Shown here one piece after another: positions 5,292-6,889 of a stretch of DNA of 6,889 bases. The position numbers and the translations under genes were made by a program. Every line of letters begins with the position of its first letter. The stretch's first letter is position 1. This DNA is from Thermoplasmata archaeon (lineage in GTDB: Archaea; Thermoplasmatota; Thermoplasmata; Lutacidiplasmatales; UBA184), in the NCBI GenBank assembly GCA_030040625.1, contig JASHTI010000135.1, forward strand, positions 1-6,889. The letters run 5' to 3'. The notes beneath the pieces are model-generated. The model made no database searches. It was not told the DNA's origin and was given only the letters and a program-made list of their open reading frames with translations.

Positions 5292-5401
5292 CGCCGTTGA
5301 GCCGGCGCCCGCCGCTTGGCTCAGCTCGGACCGGCACGAACGGAGAGGGCAAACCCTAGGAAGAGGCAGGAAGGGGTTGTCCGTCGGTCCCACCGCGGAG
5401 C

Positions 5402-5421
5402 GCCTCGCCCGGAGGCGAGGC
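5402..5421 (-). terminator. UNCG-type stem-loop 18 bp after the surface-protein stop
   Basis: Perfect 8-bp stem, gcctcgcc (5402-5409) and ggcgaggc (5414-5421). Read as minus-strand RNA the loop is UCCG closed by a C-G pair, that is C(UCCG)G, a UNCG tetraloop known to be exceptionally stable. It begins 18 bp past the TAG stop (5442-5440) of the large surface protein. Downstream, the transcript is pyrimidine-rich (ccccttcctgcctcttcc, about 5356-5373) but without a U-run. It may protect the 3' end or aid termination; position and loop type are seen, function is inferred. Confidence 0.45.
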
Positions 5422-5439
5422 CGCCCGCAGCGTTCGGGT

Positions 5440-6889
5440 CTACTCGGACCGCCTCCGGCTCGTGCGAGCCAGGTAGCCCAGCGCTCCCGCAGCGCCGATC
5501 AGGGCGAGCAGCACCGCCGCCAGCTCGGCGACCGCGCCCCGCGCGACCAGCCGGCCGACCGAGGCGGCCCGCAGCTCCGCGGCCGCCGCCTCGGGTACCG
5601 GCGCATGTCCCCGCGGAGAGAACGTCACCGCGACCGAGGCGGACGCCCCGACCACCGCCGCTCGCCTCGGCGAGCCCACGGACTTGTAGCCGGTCACCGC
5701 TCCGATCTTGTAGGCGTAGCTGCCGTTCCCGAGCTCGAAGGTGATCGAGTCACTGTAGGACGCCGTCTGCGTGTCGCCCTTGATCGTCACCGACCAGGTG
5801 CCGCTCGACAGGCCACTCTCCGTGAACGTCACGCCGTAGGCGTACAGGAACGAGACCGTCAGCTTCGCGCTCCGGCTCGCGATCACGTTGCCGCTGGCGC
5901 CGGTGCCGACCGGGCTCCGGCCCTCCGTGACGGTGATCGCCTGCCGCGCCGTCGGGTAGGCGACGGTGTAGCTGTACGTCCCCGGGTCGAGGCCCGCGAA
6001 CTTCAGGCTGCGGCTCGTCGTCGTCAGCTCCGCGCCGTCGACCGCGAGCGCCCAGGGGGTCGTCCGAGCGAGCCCCTTCTCCGTGAAGGTGAGCGCGATC
6101 GTCCGGCCCTTCGCGAAGGAGATCGCGACGTTCGTCGTCCCCGCGACGGCCTGGCTGCCGCTCCCCGGGCTGCTGAGCTCGCCGTTGGGTCCCTGCACGA
6201 GGAACTCGAAGCTACCGACCTCCACGCCGAGGAAGACGATCGCGGCGGTGTGGCTCGACTCGGTCACGCCGTTCAGGGTGACCGTCCAGCCCTGCTTGCC
6301 GAGCTGTCGGGCCGAAAGACCGGTCTCCGTGTAGGTGACGGTGAACGTCCCGGTCGCGAAGACGAGGTGCTCGGAGAGCGCCGTGCCGTCCACCGTGATC
6401 GAGCCGCTCGCCGAAGACGCCGGCACGAGGTAGTAGTCGGTCGAGGTCCCGGCCGAGTACGACACCGGGTTCGAGTCGTTCTCGAACTGGAATACGATCG
6501 TGTTCGGCGCCGTCGCGTAGCTGCCGAGGACGGTCGCGGTCGTGCCGCCCATCTCGACCCACCAGCTCGAGTCCGCCGGTAGGCCGGTCTCCGTGAACGT
6601 CACGGACTCGCCGGCGCTGAACGTCGAGCCGGCCGCGCCGAGGTACGTGTACAACAGCGTCGTGTCCACGAACGCGTTGCCGTTGAACGTCACCGCCGTC
6701 GTCCCCTCGTCCCCCGTCACCACCGCGATCGACTCCGTCGGCAGGTCGCCGCCCGGGGCACCCACCCAGTAGGGCTGGCTCGCCCCGTCCGTCCCCGAGT
6801 CCGACGTCCCGATCAGCACGTTGTTGTCCACCGTGAACGTCGCCCCGCCGAGCAGCAGCCCGATCGCGCCGCTCGCCGAGTTGTCGATC
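5440..6889 (-). CDS. Large surface-repeat protein with C-terminal TM anchor, 5' end off the window
   Basis: 482 residues are visible, with no break; the frame enters from the window edge (IDNSASGAIGLLLGGATFT), so start and signal peptide are not seen. The internal GTG at 6831 is unlikely to be the start. Numbered from that GTG, four repeats of 82-88 residues begin at 77 (VTFTETGLP), 165 (VTYTETGLS), 247 (LTFTEKGLA) and 334 (VTFTESGLS), each followed by a W-V-containing strand; later come turns such as DPGTYSYTV and GNGSYAYKI. These are the beta-sandwich repeats of archaeal surface proteins, chiefly known in Thermoplasmata. The part before residue 75 is Gly/Asn/Ser-rich and beta-like (FTVDNNVLIGTSDSG, FNGNAFVDTTLLYTYLG), perhaps the end of a beta-helix or protease domain. 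One TM helix (about 432-455) and a basic tail ARTSRRRSE anchor the protein with its repeats outside. A role in envelope, adhesion or surface hydrolysis cannot be chosen from this part. It ends with TAG, followed by a stable hairpin. Confidence 0.85.
   Translation of the reverse strand, partial: IDNSASGAIGLLLGGATFTVDNNVLIGTSDSGTDGASQPYWVGAPGGDLPTESIAVVTGDEGTTAVTFNGNAFVDTTLLYTYLGAAGSTFSAGESVTFTETGLPADSSWWVEMGGTTATVLGSYATAPNTIVFQFENDSNPVSYSAGTSTDYYLVPASSASGSITVDGTALSEHLVFATGTFTVTYTETGLSARQLGKQGWTVTLNGVTESSHTAAIVFLGVEVGSFEFLVQGPNGELSSPGSGSQAVAGTTNVAISFAKGRTIALTFTEKGLARTTPWALAVDGAELTTTSRSLKFAGLDPGTYSYTVAYPTARQAITVTEGRSPVGTGASGNVIASRSAKLTVSFLYAYGVTFTESGLSSGTWSVTIKGDTQTASYSDSITFELGNGSYAYKIGAVTGYKSVGSPRRAAVVGASASVAVTFSPRGHAPVPEAAAAELRAASVGRLVARGAVAELAAVLLALIGAAGALGYLARTSRRRSE

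Noticed and set aside
5377..6582. Long plus-strand ORF of 401 residues
   Set aside because: Antisense to the large surface protein; its product is Arg-rich and without motifs, while the minus frame has clear repeats and a TM anchor.

Overview
The window (about 70% GC) most likely comes from a GC-rich archaeon, probably Thermoplasmatota. The main evidence is two surface proteins built of repeats that begin with variants of VTFTESGL, a module I know chiefly from Thermoplasmata and related archaea. Two genes also have TATA-like boxes about 30 bp upstream of a start with no Shine-Dalgarno site, which fits leaderless archaeal promoters. No rRNA, tRNA, CRISPR array or complete insertion sequence was recognised. 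This assignment is inference.

Layout. At 1-891 (minus) lies a tyrosine recombinase (integrase) pseudogene with every catalytic residue recognisable but split by a one-base frameshift near 466; its 3' end leaves the window. A small charged ribbon-helix-helix-like ORF (1113-1283, +) precedes an apparently intact two-TM protein with a bacterial-PH-like domain (1314-1847, +). That gene converges, with a 4-bp stop overlap, on a truncated C-terminally anchored surface-repeat protein (1844-2725, -). The truncated protein starts in mid-repeat, directly against the remains of a zinc-ribbon/C2H2-finger gene (about 2715-3240, -).

From 3279 to 4119 (+) come three small genes, each damaged or doubtful: a two-TM remnant with a one-base frameshift, a second two-TM protein with an unclear start, and a DUF6487-like (PF20097-like) zinc protein interrupted by an in-frame TGA. 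A small Cys/His protein (4236-4409, +) follows, then about 525 bp with no convincing gene. Next are an intact TM/zinc-ribbon protein with a clear TATA box (4935-5237, -) and the C-terminal part of a large surface protein (5440-6889, -), which has a strong stem-loop just after its stop codon.

How the genes relate. I see no operon or pathway. The window reads as an accessory segment of cell-surface repeat proteins, small membrane and zinc-binding proteins, and the debris of a mobile element. The integrase remnant, the RHH-like ORF and a 21/23-bp direct repeat (1-23 and 3174-3196) fit past integration or segmental duplication. Most breaks are one missing base or a TGA, while the large surface ORF and the PH-like gene are open throughout. 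Local gene decay therefore explains the pattern better than general sequence error, but the two cannot be separated from sequence alone.
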